A stretch of DNA of 64,000 nt from Streptomyces katrae (GCF_000717655.1 NZ_JNZY01000033.1:17878-81877), one strand, 5' to 3'; shown: positions 1 through 8,955, counted from the first letter of the stretch. A program made the numbers and translations. Notes: a model not told the origin generated them from the sequence alone.

Positions 1-225
1 ACCGAACTGCCGATCTGGCTCCTCGAGGGCGAGCCGCACCACCACATGTACGGCGGCGACGTCACCAAGGCGCAGGCGGCGGGCCTGAAGTGCCGCCCGG
101 TGGAGGAGACCGTGGCCGACACCTGGGCCTGGCTCCGTTCCCTCGGCGGCGCCGCACCCCAACGCCCCGACCGCCCGGCCCCCGGCATCGACCCCGAACG
201 CGAGGCGGCGCTACTCGGGCTCTGA
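1..225 (+). CDS. SDR-family NAD(P)-dependent reductase/epimerase, C-terminal end (partial)
   Basis: Open at the left edge; the last 74 residues are visible and end at a TGA. The tail (ELPIWL near the start, then YGGDVTKAQAAGLKCRPVEETVADTWAWL) resembles the C-terminal segment of Streptomyces proteins annotated as NAD-dependent epimerase/dehydratases, where a mature family member would place its substrate-side helix followed by a conserved ETVADTW helix. The nucleotide-binding Rossmann half lies outside the window, so substrate and cofactor cannot be judged. The last 15 bases overlap the 3' end of the convergent lipase-maturation-factor gene. Confidence 0.6.
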   Translation, partial: TELPIWLLEGEPHHHMYGGDVTKAQAAGLKCRPVEETVADTWAWLRSLGGAAPQRPDRPAPGIDPEREAALLGL

Positions 226-1650
226 CCAGGACGCTTCGGTGAGGCGGGTCGGCGGGAGGTATTCGCGCAGCAGTCTGCGGTGCCACCAGGCGCCCGTCTC
301 GCGCAGCTCCCGCCAGGTGGTGAACCGGTAGCGGTACAGCCTGGCCCGCACGTACACCGGCGGGGCGTCCGGGAAGGGGTTGTGGCGGATCAGCCGCAGC
401 GTGTCCCGGTCGCCCGCCAGCAGCCGTTCGACGAACGGCCCGAACCAGTCCCGCGCATAGCCGGGGGAGAGCGCCGCGAACCACATCAGCCAGTCCAGCC
501 GCAGATGGTACGGGGCGAACTGGCGCGGCATCCGGCGCAGATCACCCGGTTTGCCCCTGAACCCGTACTCCCGCCACGCGCCGTCCTCCCGCGGGACCCG
601 GTCCGCGGTGCCCTCGACCACCACCTCGTCGCGGATCCGGCCGACCGAGCCGAAGGCACCGTACGTGTTGACCAGGTGCAGGGGGTCGAAGGACCGGTTC
701 ATCACCTGGCGCCGCGAGACCATGTTGAGCACCGGATGCCGGCTCAGCACCAGCACCAGCACGGTCACCGCACACACCAGGACCGCGTACCAGACGGGCG
801 CCGGGCGTGACGCGTCGGCCGGCGGCGGCCCCGTGAGCCCCGTGAAGTCGACCGCCGGCAGGGCCGCCGTGATGGTGATCCAGTTCAGCCAGGCGAAGTT
901 GCCCGACAGCACCAGCCACAGCTGCGTCGCCACGATGATCCCGGCGGCGTACGAGGCCACCGGCTGCGGAGTGAACAGCAGCACCGGGACCACCAGTTGG
1001 GTCACGTGGTTGGCTGCGCACTCCACCCGGTGCAGCGGCTTCGGCAGGTGGTGGAAGAACCAGCTCAGCGGCCCCGGCATCGGCTGCGTCTCGTGGTGGT
1101 AGTAGAGGCAGGTCAGCTTGCGCCAGCACGAGTCCCCGCGCATCTTGATCAGCCCCGCGCCGAACTCCACCCGGAACACCACCCAGCGCAGCAGCCACAG
1201 CACCAGAACCGGGGGCCCGACCTGCGCATTGCCGAGGAAGACCGCGAGGAAGCCCACCTCCAGGAGCAGTGACTCCCAGCCGAAGGAGTACCAGGTCTGC
1301 CCCACGTTCACGATCGACAGGTACAGCAGCCACAGCAGCGCCCACATCCCCATGGCCGCGCCCAGCGGAACGGCGTCCCCCGCCCCCGCGGCCAGGGCCG
1401 CGGCCACCGCGGCCCCCGCCCAGGCGCAGCAGGCGAAGAGCCGGTCCGAGTAGCGCAGTTGGAACAGGCTCGGGGCGTGTTTGAACGGCACGTACCGCAC
1501 GTAGCGCGGCACGGGCAGCATGCCGTGCGCCCCGATCAGTGCCCGGAACTGCAGGGCGGCCGCGACGAAGGCGAAGAGGTAGACGCCGGCGAGGGCCCGC
1601 TGGAAGACCAGCCGGCCGAGCCAGTAGCCGGGCGCCGTGAACCAGTCCAT
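211..1650 (-). CDS. Lipase maturation factor family membrane protein
   Basis: A 479-residue polytopic membrane protein of the lipase maturation factor (LMF1-like) family; LMF proteins assist folding of secreted lipases in animals, while the bacterial role is unknown. The N-terminus (MDWFTAPGYWLGRLVFQR) is characteristic, followed by about seven hydrophobic segments, the conserved YSFGWESLLLE stretch, a FRVEFGAGLIKMRGD motif and a C-terminal soluble part rich in Trp and Arg. ATG at 1650 is preceded by GGAGGGG at ideal spacing; the open frame extends upstream only because nothing interrupts it. It is the last gene of the YndJ-DUF1990-LMF operon, 20 bases after the DUF1990 stop, so a shared membrane or lipid role is likely. 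Confidence 0.88.
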   Translation of the reverse strand: MDWFTAPGYWLGRLVFQRALAGVYLFAFVAAALQFRALIGAHGMLPVPRYVRYVPFKHAPSLFQLRYSDRLFACCAWAGAAVAAALAAGAGDAVPLGAAMGMWALLWLLYLSIVNVGQTWYSFGWESLLLEVGFLAVFLGNAQVGPPVLVLWLLRWVVFRVEFGAGLIKMRGDSCWRKLTCLYYHHETQPMPGPLSWFFHHLPKPLHRVECAANHVTQLVVPVLLFTPQPVASYAAGIIVATQLWLVLSGNFAWLNWITITAALPAVDFTGLTGPPPADASRPAPVWYAVLVCAVTVLVLVLSRHPVLNMVSRRQVMNRSFDPLHLVNTYGAFGSVGRIRDEVVVEGTADRVPREDGAWREYGFRGKPGDLRRMPRQFAPYHLRLDWLMWFAALSPGYARDWFGPFVERLLAGDRDTLRLIRHNPFPDAPPVYVRARLYRYRFTTWRELRETGAWWHRRLLREYLPPTRLTEASWSEPE

Positions 1651-1670
1651 CCCCTCCAGTATCGGGCGGA

Positions 1671-2204
1671 TCAGCCCGCGGCGGCCACCCTGCGCACGGT
1701 TCGGCCCAGCCGGCGGGCGTAGCACAGCTGGAGGAAGGGGATCACCGGGTCCGCGAGCCGGGTGTACCAGACGGCGGGCCGGCTGAAGGCGGTGACCTCG
1801 AACCACACCGTGCCGTCCGGGTCCCGGTGCACCATGAAGGACTCCTCCCCGCACTCCGGGTGGCCGGCGAGCGTCCCGTACGCGAAACCGGCCCGGTGGG
1901 GTTCGTAGGCGGTCCAGATCACCTCGCACGGGGCGTCGATCCGCAGCGGCCCGAAGCCGATCCCGACCACCACCCGGCTCCCGGGCTGCACGGCGCCGTG
2001 GCCGGCCCGGACCAGCAGGCCCGAGGCCCGGTGGGCTGCGAAGGTGGTGACGGCGGTCCCGGCGGCCTCGAAGACGGCCTGCCCGTGGCCGATCCGGGTG
2101 CGGTGGTGCAGGTGGTGGTATCCGGCGGGCAGCGGGCGCCGCCGCGTCGCACCTCGGTCGGGGTAGTTGACGGTGTCACGGCCGGCGCTGATGAGGCGGG
2201 TCAT
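1671..2204 (-). CDS. DUF1990 family protein
   Basis: A 177-residue soluble protein of the DUF1990 family (function unknown; distantly START-like). Recognisable features are the NYPDRG-like N-terminus, the GYHHLHHRTRIGHG segment, the mid-protein GVGFGPLRIDAPCEVIW-type strand, and the C-terminal VWFEVTAFSRPAVWYTRLADP region. Its ATG overlaps the YndJ stop as ATGA, indicating translational coupling, and it precedes the lipase-maturation-factor gene by 20 bases. The DUF1990-YndJ pairing is common in actinobacteria and Bacillus, which supports one functional unit. Confidence 0.85.
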   Translation of the reverse strand: MTRLISAGRDTVNYPDRGATRRRPLPAGYHHLHHRTRIGHGQAVFEAAGTAVTTFAAHRASGLLVRAGHGAVQPGSRVVVGIGFGPLRIDAPCEVIWTAYEPHRAGFAYGTLAGHPECGEESFMVHRDPDGTVWFEVTAFSRPAVWYTRLADPVIPFLQLCYARRLGRTVRRVAAAG

Positions 2205-3067
2205 GGCGTGATCTCCATTCGGTCGATGGTCAGCCGGCGCCAGGCCAGCACCGAGCACAGGGCGAAACCGAGCGCATTGCCGAGGCCGTGGGTGGCGGCC
2301 ATCCAGGTCAGGGTGGGGTGCGTGATCCCGGTCGCCTCGCCGAGCGCCCACCACAGGGCGAGCAGCATCGTGGCCACCAGGACCGCGGCCGAGGTCGCGA
2401 GCAGCGCCCCGGTGGTGCGGTTCCCGGCGGCGGGCCGGATCTCCCGCCAGGTCAGCAGCGCCACCACCCACATCCCGCCGGTCAGCACGACCGCGCCCGC
2501 CAGCTCCGCCCAGTCGTCGACGAAGTAGCCGAGGAGGACGAGCAGGGTCCCGGCGGGGACGCTGTACGCCGCCCAGCGAGACAGTGCCGTGCCGTGCGCG
2601 GGCGTGCCGGCCCGGCACACCAGCCCGGCGACCAGGGCGGCCGTGAACCCGGCGAAGTGGAAGTGCGGCACGGTCAGCGCCAGGATGTCCAGGCCGAAGC
2701 CGAACAGCCGGTACCCGGCCCGCTCGGCGACGAGGGCGGTCCCGGCGACCGAGGGCGAGACCAGCGCGGTGAACACGGCGATCTCGGCCGGCGCGGGCGT
2801 GCGCGTTCCGGTGGCCGGCATCCGCAGGGCCCGCACCAGCCGGGCCGGGGCCCGGGTGGCGAGCGCCAGGGCGGCCGCGGCGTACAGAGCGGCGAGCACC
2901 GTCGCGGCGGCGCCGCGCGGCAGCCAGAGGCACAGGGCCCCGGGGGCGGCGAGCAGCGGCCAGATCCGCGCGATCCCGCGCAGCCCGGCCGGGTCGATCA
3001 GGCGGAGGCCGGCGGGGACGACGTAGAGCATGCCGAACGTGACGATCAGATGTACCAGTACCGTCAC
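2201..3067 (-). CDS. YndJ-like multi-pass membrane protein
   Basis: A 288-residue protein with about eight to nine hydrophobic segments and few charged loops, matching YndJ-family membrane proteins of unknown function. A conserved-looking motif is LTVPHFHFAGFTAAL in the middle and MAATHGLGNALGF near the C-terminus, both histidine-bearing and within helices. The GTG start at 3067 follows GGAGGGGA about eight bases upstream. It is the promoter-proximal gene of the operon and overlaps DUF1990 by four bases. The promoter and two operator dyads lie immediately upstream. Confidence 0.8.
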   Translation of the reverse strand: MTVLVHLIVTFGMLYVVPAGLRLIDPAGLRGIARIWPLLAAPGALCLWLPRGAAATVLAALYAAAALALATRAPARLVRALRMPATGTRTPAPAEIAVFTALVSPSVAGTALVAERAGYRLFGFGLDILALTVPHFHFAGFTAALVAGLVCRAGTPAHGTALSRWAAYSVPAGTLLVLLGYFVDDWAELAGAVVLTGGMWVVALLTWREIRPAAGNRTTGALLATSAAVLVATMLLALWWALGEATGITHPTLTWMAATHGLGNALGFALCSVLAWRRLTIDRMEITP

Positions 3068-3100
3068 CGTGGACTCCCCTCCGGACGCAGCCCGAACGCT

Positions 3101-3114
3101 TTGAACGCGTTCAA
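3101..3114. promoter_or_regulatory. Operator dyad O1 (TTGAAC-N2-GTTCAA)
   Basis: A perfect 14-base palindrome TTGAACGCGTTCAA placed just downstream of the predicted transcription start of the YndJ operon. Its half-sites are identical to those of the second dyad at 3142-3155, centres 41 bases apart, close to four helical turns. This looks like a pair of sites for a dimeric repressor of TetR or MarR type. Confidence 0.6.
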
Positions 3115-3126
3115 CTCACGGGCGTG

Positions 3127-3155
3127 ACCCTACGAGGTTATTTGAACTTGTTCAA
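3127..3155 (-). promoter_or_regulatory. Sigma-70-type promoter of the YndJ-DUF1990-LMF operon
   Basis: Reading leftward: -35 TTGAAC (3150-3155), a 17-base spacer, and -10 TAGGGT (3127-3132). Hexamers and spacing are near the housekeeping consensus for Streptomyces. It lies about 60 bases upstream of the YndJ GTG. The -35 element is one half of the upstream dyad, so bound repressor would exclude polymerase. Confidence 0.65.
3142..3155. promoter_or_regulatory. Operator dyad O2 (TTGAAC-N2-GTTCAA) over the -35 element
   Basis: TTGAACTTGTTCAA, same half-sites as the dyad at 3101-3114 with a different central dinucleotide. It contains the -35 hexamer of the YndJ operon promoter. No regulator gene lies next to it, so the cognate protein is encoded elsewhere. 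Confidence 0.6.
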
Positions 3156-3251
3156 GACCTCGCCCTGCTTCCGTCCCGGCGCTCCGGTTGCGGCCCTCCC
3201 GTAGATGCGGCAGACAAGAGGGAGCAACCGGGGCGAAAAGGGAGATTTAAA

Positions 3252-4640
3252 GTGCACGTACGGACACCCCGTCAGGCGCCGCGTCGTCATACACCGGCCC
3301 GCGCAGCCCTCTTCACCCTCCTCGGTCTGCTCGCCGCGGCCTGCGGCAGCACCGAGGAGCCCAAGAGCGCGCCCGGACCCGAGAGCCAAGAGGTGCTGCT
3401 CCAGCCCGTGGCCACGGCCGGGCCCGACCCCTTCACCACCTCATCCGCCACCCGCGAGTCCGCCCCCGCGCAGCCCCCGCTGCCCAATCCGACCGGCCAG
3501 GGCATCCGGACCGTCAACGCGGCCACCCCCGGCCTGTACGGCGGCACCCAGCGGCTGGGCAGCTGCGACGTGGAGCAGCAGCTGCGCACCCTCACCGAGG
3601 ACGACACCAAGGCAAAGGCCTTCGCCGAGGCCGCCTCCATCGAGACGTCGAAGATCCCCGAGTTCCTGCGCGGCCTCACCCCGGTCGTGCTCCGCGCCGA
3701 CACCCGGCTCACGAGCCACGCCTTCCGCGACGGCCGCGCGGCCGGCTTCCAGTCCGTCCTGCAGGCAGGCACCGCCGTCCTCGTCGACGACCACGGCATG
3801 CCGCGCGTCCGGTGCGCCTGCGGCAATCCGCTGCTCGCGCCGCGCGCCCCCAAGGGCTCCCCGGTGGTCAAGGGAGACCAGTGGAGCGGCTACCAGACCC
3901 AGCAGGTCATCGTCATCGAACCGACCCCGAACCCGGTCAAGAGCCTGGTCATCGCCAACATCGCCGACAACACCTGGCTCGAGCGCAAGACCGGCGACAA
4001 CGGCGCCCAGGACCGCACCCCGCAGGTCGTGCCCGCGTACAACCCGGCGGACGGCATCCCCGTGGGCCCCGTGTCGCCCGGCGCCGCCTCGCCGGAGCCG
4101 TGTGCGCCGCCCGAGACGGACACCGGCGCGAACGCGGGCACAAACGGCCTGGCCCGGACCGCCCCGCCCGCCCCGCCGAAGCCGCCGGCCGGTCCCGCCG
4201 GCGTCCCGGCCCCCCAGGCCACGGACTGCGTACCGCAGGGCGAGCAGGCCGGGCCGGACCGGCCTGACGCGGGCACGCAGCCGGCCCCGCAGCGACAGCA
4301 GCCCGCGCAGCCGCCGGCGCGTCCGCGGTCCGACGCCCCCGGGAACCAGCCGGGCGACGCCCCCGGGAACCAGCCGGGCGACGCCCCCGGGAACCAGCCG
4401 GGCGATGCTCCCGGGAACCAGCCGGGCGACGTCCCCCCGGACGCCCTCTCGGACGTCCCCTCCGACCTGCCCCCGCAGGGCCCGGGCGACCCGGGGATCC
4501 CGCCGGACTCCGGCGGCCCGATGCAGCCGCCGAACGCCCCGTACGACACCGACGACCCGTTCGCCCCGCACGACCCTTTCGGCGCCCCGGACCTGCGGAA
4601 GCCGCTCGCGGACGCCGCCCGCACGCTGGAGAGCGCCTGA
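3252..4640 (+). CDS. DUF6777-type secreted lipoprotein with Pro-rich tandem-repeat tail
   Basis: 462 residues. The N-terminus has basic residues, a hydrophobic stretch and a lipobox (LLAAAC, then GS), so it should be lipidated and anchored to the outer face of the membrane. Residues about 75-250 form the globular part that I associate with DUF6777, including a GLYGGT segment, paired cysteines in CDVEQQL and RCACGNP, and a VKSLVIANIADNTW strand. The rest is low-complexity Pro/Gly/Asp, containing four copies of an eight-residue DAPGNQPG unit. GTG at 3252 follows GGGAG about ten bases upstream. It sits upstream of the phosphatase gene with a 25-base gap and may be co-transcribed. Function unknown. 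Confidence 0.75.
   Translation: MHVRTPRQAPRRHTPARAALFTLLGLLAAACGSTEEPKSAPGPESQEVLLQPVATAGPDPFTTSSATRESAPAQPPLPNPTGQGIRTVNAATPGLYGGTQRLGSCDVEQQLRTLTEDDTKAKAFAEAASIETSKIPEFLRGLTPVVLRADTRLTSHAFRDGRAAGFQSVLQAGTAVLVDDHGMPRVRCACGNPLLAPRAPKGSPVVKGDQWSGYQTQQVIVIEPTPNPVKSLVIANIADNTWLERKTGDNGAQDRTPQVVPAYNPADGIPVGPVSPGAASPEPCAPPETDTGANAGTNGLARTAPPAPPKPPAGPAGVPAPQATDCVPQGEQAGPDRPDAGTQPAPQRQQPAQPPARPRSDAPGNQPGDAPGNQPGDAPGNQPGDAPGNQPGDVPPDALSDVPSDLPPQGPGDPGIPPDSGGPMQPPNAPYDTDDPFAPHDPFGAPDLRKPLADAARTLESA
4332..4427 (+). repeat. 24-base in-frame tandem repeat, four copies
   Basis: Four consecutive 24-base units beginning GACGCCCCCGGGAACC encode DAPGNQPG four times in the lipoprotein tail. The first three are identical and the fourth has two base changes. 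The unit is a multiple of three, so copy number can vary without a frameshift. Confidence 0.9.
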
Positions 4641-4665
4641 CCGGCCCGTGTGTCATGGTGGATCG

Positions 4666-6711
4666 GTGCCGACCACCGTATCGCTGCCGGACGACTGGCC
4701 CGCACACCCGGACCGGTCGCTCTCGCTGAACCGCATGGGCAGTTTCGACTGGGACCTGGACACCGGTCTCCTGCACATGGACGCAGCGGCCCTCGACGTC
4801 TACGACATGACGCCCGAGGAATACGACGGACGGCCCGAATCCCTCGCCCCGCGCGTCCCGCACAGCGAGGCGACCCGGCTCGACGCCCTCGTCTCCAGCG
4901 CACTCAAGAGCGCCGAGGACAACTACGGCGCCTACTTCCGGATCCGCTGCCATGACGGCCGGCTGCGCTGGACGCACACCCAGGGCCGGGTCATGCGCGG
5001 CCCCGACGGCCGCCCGTTCCGGATCATCGGCATCGTCCGCGACGCCACCGAGGAGCTCAGCCACTCGGCGGAACGCCTCGGCCTCGACGAGGAACGGCGC
5101 CGCCAGACCTCGGTCGTCGAGAGCACCACCGCCGCGCTCGCCCACGCCCGGACGGTGCAGGACGTCATCGACGTCATCGGCGACGCCCACGGCCTGGAGC
5201 GGCTCGGCTCCATGGGCATGGTCATGGGCCTGGTCGAGGCCGGGCGGATCCACCTCGTGGCCGAGGGACCGCAGGACAGTTTCGTACCCGGCACCCGGTA
5301 CACCCGGATCGACGAGCAGTACCCGATGAGCGAGGTCGTCCGCTCGCTGCAACCGCGGTTCCTCGACTCCGCGAAGGAGTTCGCCGAGGGCTATCCCGAG
5401 TTGTGGTCGAAGATCTCTTCCATGGAGATCTCGGCGGCCGCCTACCTGCCGCTGATCGCCCAGGCCCGCCCCATCGGCGCGATCGGACTGCTCTACCAGG
5501 ACAAGGACGGCTTCACCCAGGAAGAGCGGAACCTGCTGGTCGCACTGGGCAGCAGCATCGCGCAGAGCCTCCAGCGGGCGATGCTGCTGGAACAGGAGCA
5601 CGACCTGGCGGAAGGCCTCCAGCAGGCGATGCTCCCGCGCCGTATCCCCTCCGTGCCGGGCGGGGAGATCGCCGTACGGTACCGCTCCGCCCGGATGGGC
5701 CAGGACATCGGCGGCGACTGGTACGACGTCGTCCCGCTGCCGGGAGGCCGGGTCGGGGCGGTCATCGGCGACGTCCAGGGCCACGACACGCACGCGGCGG
5801 CGGTCATGGGCCAACTGCGGATCGTGCTGCGCGCGTACGCAGCAGAAGGCCACTCGCCGGGCACCGTCATGGCCCGGGCCTCGGTCTTCCTGCACGAACT
5901 CGACACCGACCGCTTCGCGACCTGCACGTACGTGGAGGCCGACCTCACCACGGGCGTGCTGCAGCTGGTCCGGGCCGGGCACATCGACCCGCTGCTGCGC
6001 ACCCGGGACGGGGACTGCCGGCGGCTGCCGGTGGAGGGCGGGATGCCGCTGGGCCTCTCGGCGGAGTTCGGCCGCCTGGAGTACCCGGTGACCACCCTGG
6101 AACTGGACCCGGGGGAAACGCTCCTGCTCTGCACGGACGGCCTGGTGGAACATCCCGGCGCCGACCTGGACGACGGGATCCGGCTGCTGACCGCGCTCGT
6201 CCGGAGCGGACCGGCGGACCTGCCACGGCTGGCGGACCGGCTGTGCGGGGTGATCGACGAGCGGGGCGGCGACGACGACATGGCGCTGCTCCTGCTGCGC
6301 CGCCAGGCGGAGGAGGCCCCAGGGGGCGGCGGCCGCCTGCAGCAGCACGTGGCCCCGGGAGACCCGGAAGCCCTGGTCGCGGCCCGCCACATGATCGGCG
6401 CGGCGGTCCGTTCGTGGGGCGCGCGGGAACGGTCCGACGAGATCGAACTCGTCGCGGACGAGCTCATCGTGAACGCCCTGATGCACACGGACGGCCCGGC
6501 GATCGTGACCCTCCGGGTCCTGCCGGGCGCGCAGCGCAGGCTCCGCGTCGAGGTCGAGGACCGCTCCAGTGCCCTGCCGCGCCGCCGCGAGGCAGGCGAA
6601 TCGGGCGTCTCGGGCCGCGGCCTGATGCTGGTGGACCGCCTGGCGGACGTCTGGGGCGTGGAACCCCGGGGCAGCGGCAAATGCATCTGGTGCGAGTTCA
6701 TCATGTCCTGA
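4666..6711 (+). CDS. PAS-GAF-SpoIIE (PP2C) phosphatase with fused anti-sigma kinase domain
   Basis: 681 residues. Domain order: PAS (about 15-140, FDWDLDTG start and a HDGRLRWTHTQG strand), GAF (about 150-310), SpoIIE-type PP2C phosphatase (about 330-545, with metal-binding GGDWYDVV, GDVQGHD, CTDGLVE and DDDMALL), and a C-terminal RsbW/HATPase_c domain (about 560-681, ELVADELIVNALMH and GRGLMLVD). Such proteins dephosphorylate anti-anti-sigma factors and may bind or phosphorylate partners in partner-switching control of stress sigma factors. No STAS or anti-sigma gene is adjacent, so the partner is unlinked. GTG 4666 is preceded by GGTGG; an in-frame GTG at 4648 is the alternative. Confidence 0.88.
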   Translation: MPTTVSLPDDWPAHPDRSLSLNRMGSFDWDLDTGLLHMDAAALDVYDMTPEEYDGRPESLAPRVPHSEATRLDALVSSALKSAEDNYGAYFRIRCHDGRLRWTHTQGRVMRGPDGRPFRIIGIVRDATEELSHSAERLGLDEERRRQTSVVESTTAALAHARTVQDVIDVIGDAHGLERLGSMGMVMGLVEAGRIHLVAEGPQDSFVPGTRYTRIDEQYPMSEVVRSLQPRFLDSAKEFAEGYPELWSKISSMEISAAAYLPLIAQARPIGAIGLLYQDKDGFTQEERNLLVALGSSIAQSLQRAMLLEQEHDLAEGLQQAMLPRRIPSVPGGEIAVRYRSARMGQDIGGDWYDVVPLPGGRVGAVIGDVQGHDTHAAAVMGQLRIVLRAYAAEGHSPGTVMARASVFLHELDTDRFATCTYVEADLTTGVLQLVRAGHIDPLLRTRDGDCRRLPVEGGMPLGLSAEFGRLEYPVTTLELDPGETLLLCTDGLVEHPGADLDDGIRLLTALVRSGPADLPRLADRLCGVIDERGGDDDMALLLLRRQAEEAPGGGGRLQQHVAPGDPEALVAARHMIGAAVRSWGARERSDEIELVADELIVNALMHTDGPAIVTLRVLPGAQRRLRVEVEDRSSALPRRREAGESGVSGRGLMLVDRLADVWGVEPRGSGKCIWCEFIMS

Positions 6712-6784
6712 CCCGCGTCGCGAGTTTCCCGGCCGGCACAAAATGCGTTGCTGCGGCGCGCGGCGATGCCGGACGATCATCGTG

Positions 6785-8035
6785 ATGACCCAGATGACTG
6801 ATGACGTCCGCCGGCTGATCAAGGCCGGAGATCTTCCCGGGGCCGCACGGAGCCTGCGACCGCACGCGGAGACCGCGCCCCTCGCCGACCTCGCGAAGGC
6901 GACGGGATACCTGGCCGAAGCAGCCGGGTTCGACGATCTCGCCAAGGCCGCGAAGGCCGCCGCCAAGAAACCCCGGAGCCCCCAGGCGCTCTACGACTTC
7001 GGCTACGGCTGCGTCGAGCGCGGGATCCCCTTCCTCGCCGTGGCCCCGCTGCGCCAGGCGCTCGGCCTGGTACCCGATTCCCGGCAGCTGCTCCAGGAGC
7101 TGGTCTCCGCCCTCGAGGGCGAGCAGCGGCACGGCGAGGCCGCCGCGTTGCTCGCGGGGCGCGGGCCCGGGCTGGCGCCCTGGCCCGAGGGGTACCTGCT
7201 GGTCCACAACGCCCTCTTCGCGGGCGACCTCGACACCGCGCGCCGGGCGGCCGCCGGCCTGCCGGACCCCGAGGACCCCATGTGGCTCGGCGCCCGGGCC
7301 CGCCAGCGGCGGATCCTCTCCCGGGCCGCCCTCGCCGAGGCGGCCGGCGGCCTCGGCGGTCAGGACCTGCGCGGCTGGCACTTCGCCCTGACCGGCGGCC
7401 TCCTGGCCACCCTCTCCCCGTACGGCTTCGACGCCGGCATGACCGGCCGCTACGCCTACCTCGGCGACGACGCCGCCCTCTGCCGTCGCGGCATCGACCG
7501 GCTCGGGCTCGTCCTGGACGCGGCCGGCCGTCGTCCCGCCAGCGTGTCGGTCCTGCCCGGCCGGGCCTGCACGGTCATCGGGCTGGCGGCCGCCGAGCTG
7601 CTCGGGCTGCCCGCCGTACCGTACGACCCGGCGCGCCCGGACACCCTCGTCGTCGCGTACGACCTGAACGCCCACGACCCCGAGCTGCTGTTCAGCCTGC
7701 ACGAGCGCACGGACGGCAACGTGCTGTACGAGCACGCCACCTGCTGGACCGACCCGCCGGCGGTGACCGCCGACGTCAGCGGCGTGCTGGCCCAGCACAC
7801 CGTGGCACCCTGGGCGGAGAACGGGCAGCGGCCCGCCGACACCCGGCCCGTGGAGGAGATCGCCCGCGACATCGTCACCGCAGACCCGGCCCCGGACGGG
7901 GGCGACGGGCAGACCCCCGCCGACCCCGACGAGGCGCTGCGCGGCTTCACCGCCGCCGTCGCCGCGGGATGGCTCGACGGGCCGCGCGACCGCGTCCGCT
8001 CCTGCGGTCCGGTACGCAGCTCCCGCTTCGGGTAG
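6785..8035 (+). CDS. TPR-like repeat protein of unknown function
   Basis: About 416 residues, soluble, Ala/Leu-rich. The first two thirds consist of amphipathic helical hairpins (RRLIKAGDLPGAARSL, SPQALYDFGYGCVERGIPFLAVAPLRQAL, LLVHNALFAGDLDTARRAA) typical of tetratricopeptide-like folds. The last third (residues about 250-330) has a mixed beta-rich part with VAYDLNAHDPELLFSLHER and a single Cys/Trp-containing LYEHATCWTDPP. No catalytic motif is evident. ATG 6785 is one codon downstream of a GTG; neither has a strong ribosome-binding site. It precedes the Fpg/Nei gene by 32 bases. Confidence 0.65.
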   Translation: MTQMTDDVRRLIKAGDLPGAARSLRPHAETAPLADLAKATGYLAEAAGFDDLAKAAKAAAKKPRSPQALYDFGYGCVERGIPFLAVAPLRQALGLVPDSRQLLQELVSALEGEQRHGEAAALLAGRGPGLAPWPEGYLLVHNALFAGDLDTARRAAAGLPDPEDPMWLGARARQRRILSRAALAEAAGGLGGQDLRGWHFALTGGLLATLSPYGFDAGMTGRYAYLGDDAALCRRGIDRLGLVLDAAGRRPASVSVLPGRACTVIGLAAAELLGLPAVPYDPARPDTLVVAYDLNAHDPELLFSLHERTDGNVLYEHATCWTDPPAVTADVSGVLAQHTVAPWAENGQRPADTRPVEEIARDIVTADPAPDGGDGQTPADPDEALRGFTAAVAAGWLDGPRDRVRSCGPVRSSRFG

Positions 8036-8067
8036 CCGCGGCGGGGCTCGCGCGGCAGGCTGGGGGC

Positions 8068-8928
8068 ATGCCCGAGTTGCCCGAGGTCGAGGCCCTGCGG
8101 GAGTTCCTCGACGAACACCTCGCCGGGCGGGTGGTGGAGCGCGTCCTCCCGCTCGCCGTCAGCGTGCTCAAGACGTACGACCCCCCGCTGAGCGCCCTCG
8201 AAGGGCAGCCGGCCGGGGCCACCGCCCGGCACGGCAAGTTCCTGGCGATCCGGATCGGCGAGCTCCACCTCGTCACCCACCTGGCCCGGGCCGGCTGGCT
8301 CCGCTGGCAGGACACGCTGCCCGAGCGGCCCCCGCGCCCCGGCAAGGGGCCGCTCGCGCTGCGCGTCGTCCTGGAGGGCGGCGGCGGCTTCGACCTCACC
8401 GAGGCGGGCACCCAGAAGCGCCTCGCGGTGTACGTCGTGCGCGACCCCCAGGAGGTCCCCGGCGTCGCCCGCCTCGGCCCGGACCCGCTCGCCGGGGGCT
8501 TCGACCGGGACGCGTTCGCCGCGCTCCTCGCCGGGGAGCGGCGGCAGATCAAGGGCGTCCTGCGCGATCAGGGCGTCATCGCGGGCATCGGGAACGCCTA
8601 CAGCGACGAGATCCTGCACGCGGCCAGGGTCTCGCCCTTCAAGCTGGCCGCCTCCTTCGACGAGGAGCAGGTCACCCACCTGTACGAGGCCGTCCGGCGG
8701 ACCTTGCGCGAGGCCGTCGACCGCGCGCACGGCGTGGCCGCCGGCAACCTCAAGGCCGAGAAGAAGAGCGGACTGCGGGTGCACGGCCGGGACGGGGAGC
8801 CGTGCCCGGTGTGCGGGGACACCGTCCGCTCGGTCTCGTTCGCCGACTCCTCGCTCCAGTACTGCCCGACCTGCCAGACCGGCGGCAAGCCGCTCGCCGA
8901 CCGGAGGCTGTCCCGTCTCCTGAAATGA
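8068..8928 (+). CDS. Fpg/Nei-family DNA glycosylase / AP lyase
   Basis: 286 residues. After Met removal the N-terminus is PELPEVEALREFL: the catalytic Pro1 amine and Glu2 of base-excision glycosylases are intact. Further family features are TARHGKFLAI with the conserved lysine, the helix-two-turn-helix containing GVIAGIGNAYSDEILH, and a C-terminal zinc finger (CPVC ... YCPTCQ). It should excise oxidised bases and cleave at the abasic site. The finger spacing and KSGLRVHGRDG segment are more like the actinobacterial Fpg/Nei-like branch than classical MutM, so 8-oxoguanine versus pyrimidine specificity is open. Confidence 0.9.
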   Translation: MPELPEVEALREFLDEHLAGRVVERVLPLAVSVLKTYDPPLSALEGQPAGATARHGKFLAIRIGELHLVTHLARAGWLRWQDTLPERPPRPGKGPLALRVVLEGGGGFDLTEAGTQKRLAVYVVRDPQEVPGVARLGPDPLAGGFDRDAFAALLAGERRQIKGVLRDQGVIAGIGNAYSDEILHAARVSPFKLAASFDEEQVTHLYEAVRRTLREAVDRAHGVAAGNLKAEKKSGLRVHGRDGEPCPVCGDTVRSVSFADSSLQYCPTCQTGGKPLADRRLSRLLK

Positions 8929-8955
8929 CGCCCCCCCTGCGTAGACTCCGGCTCC

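Noticed and set aside
3205..4665. Upstream in-frame extension of the phosphatase gene
   Set aside because: It runs through the lipoprotein gene in another frame, has Pro/Arg/Ser-only composition and no start signal; PAS-containing protein begins at 4666 or 4648.
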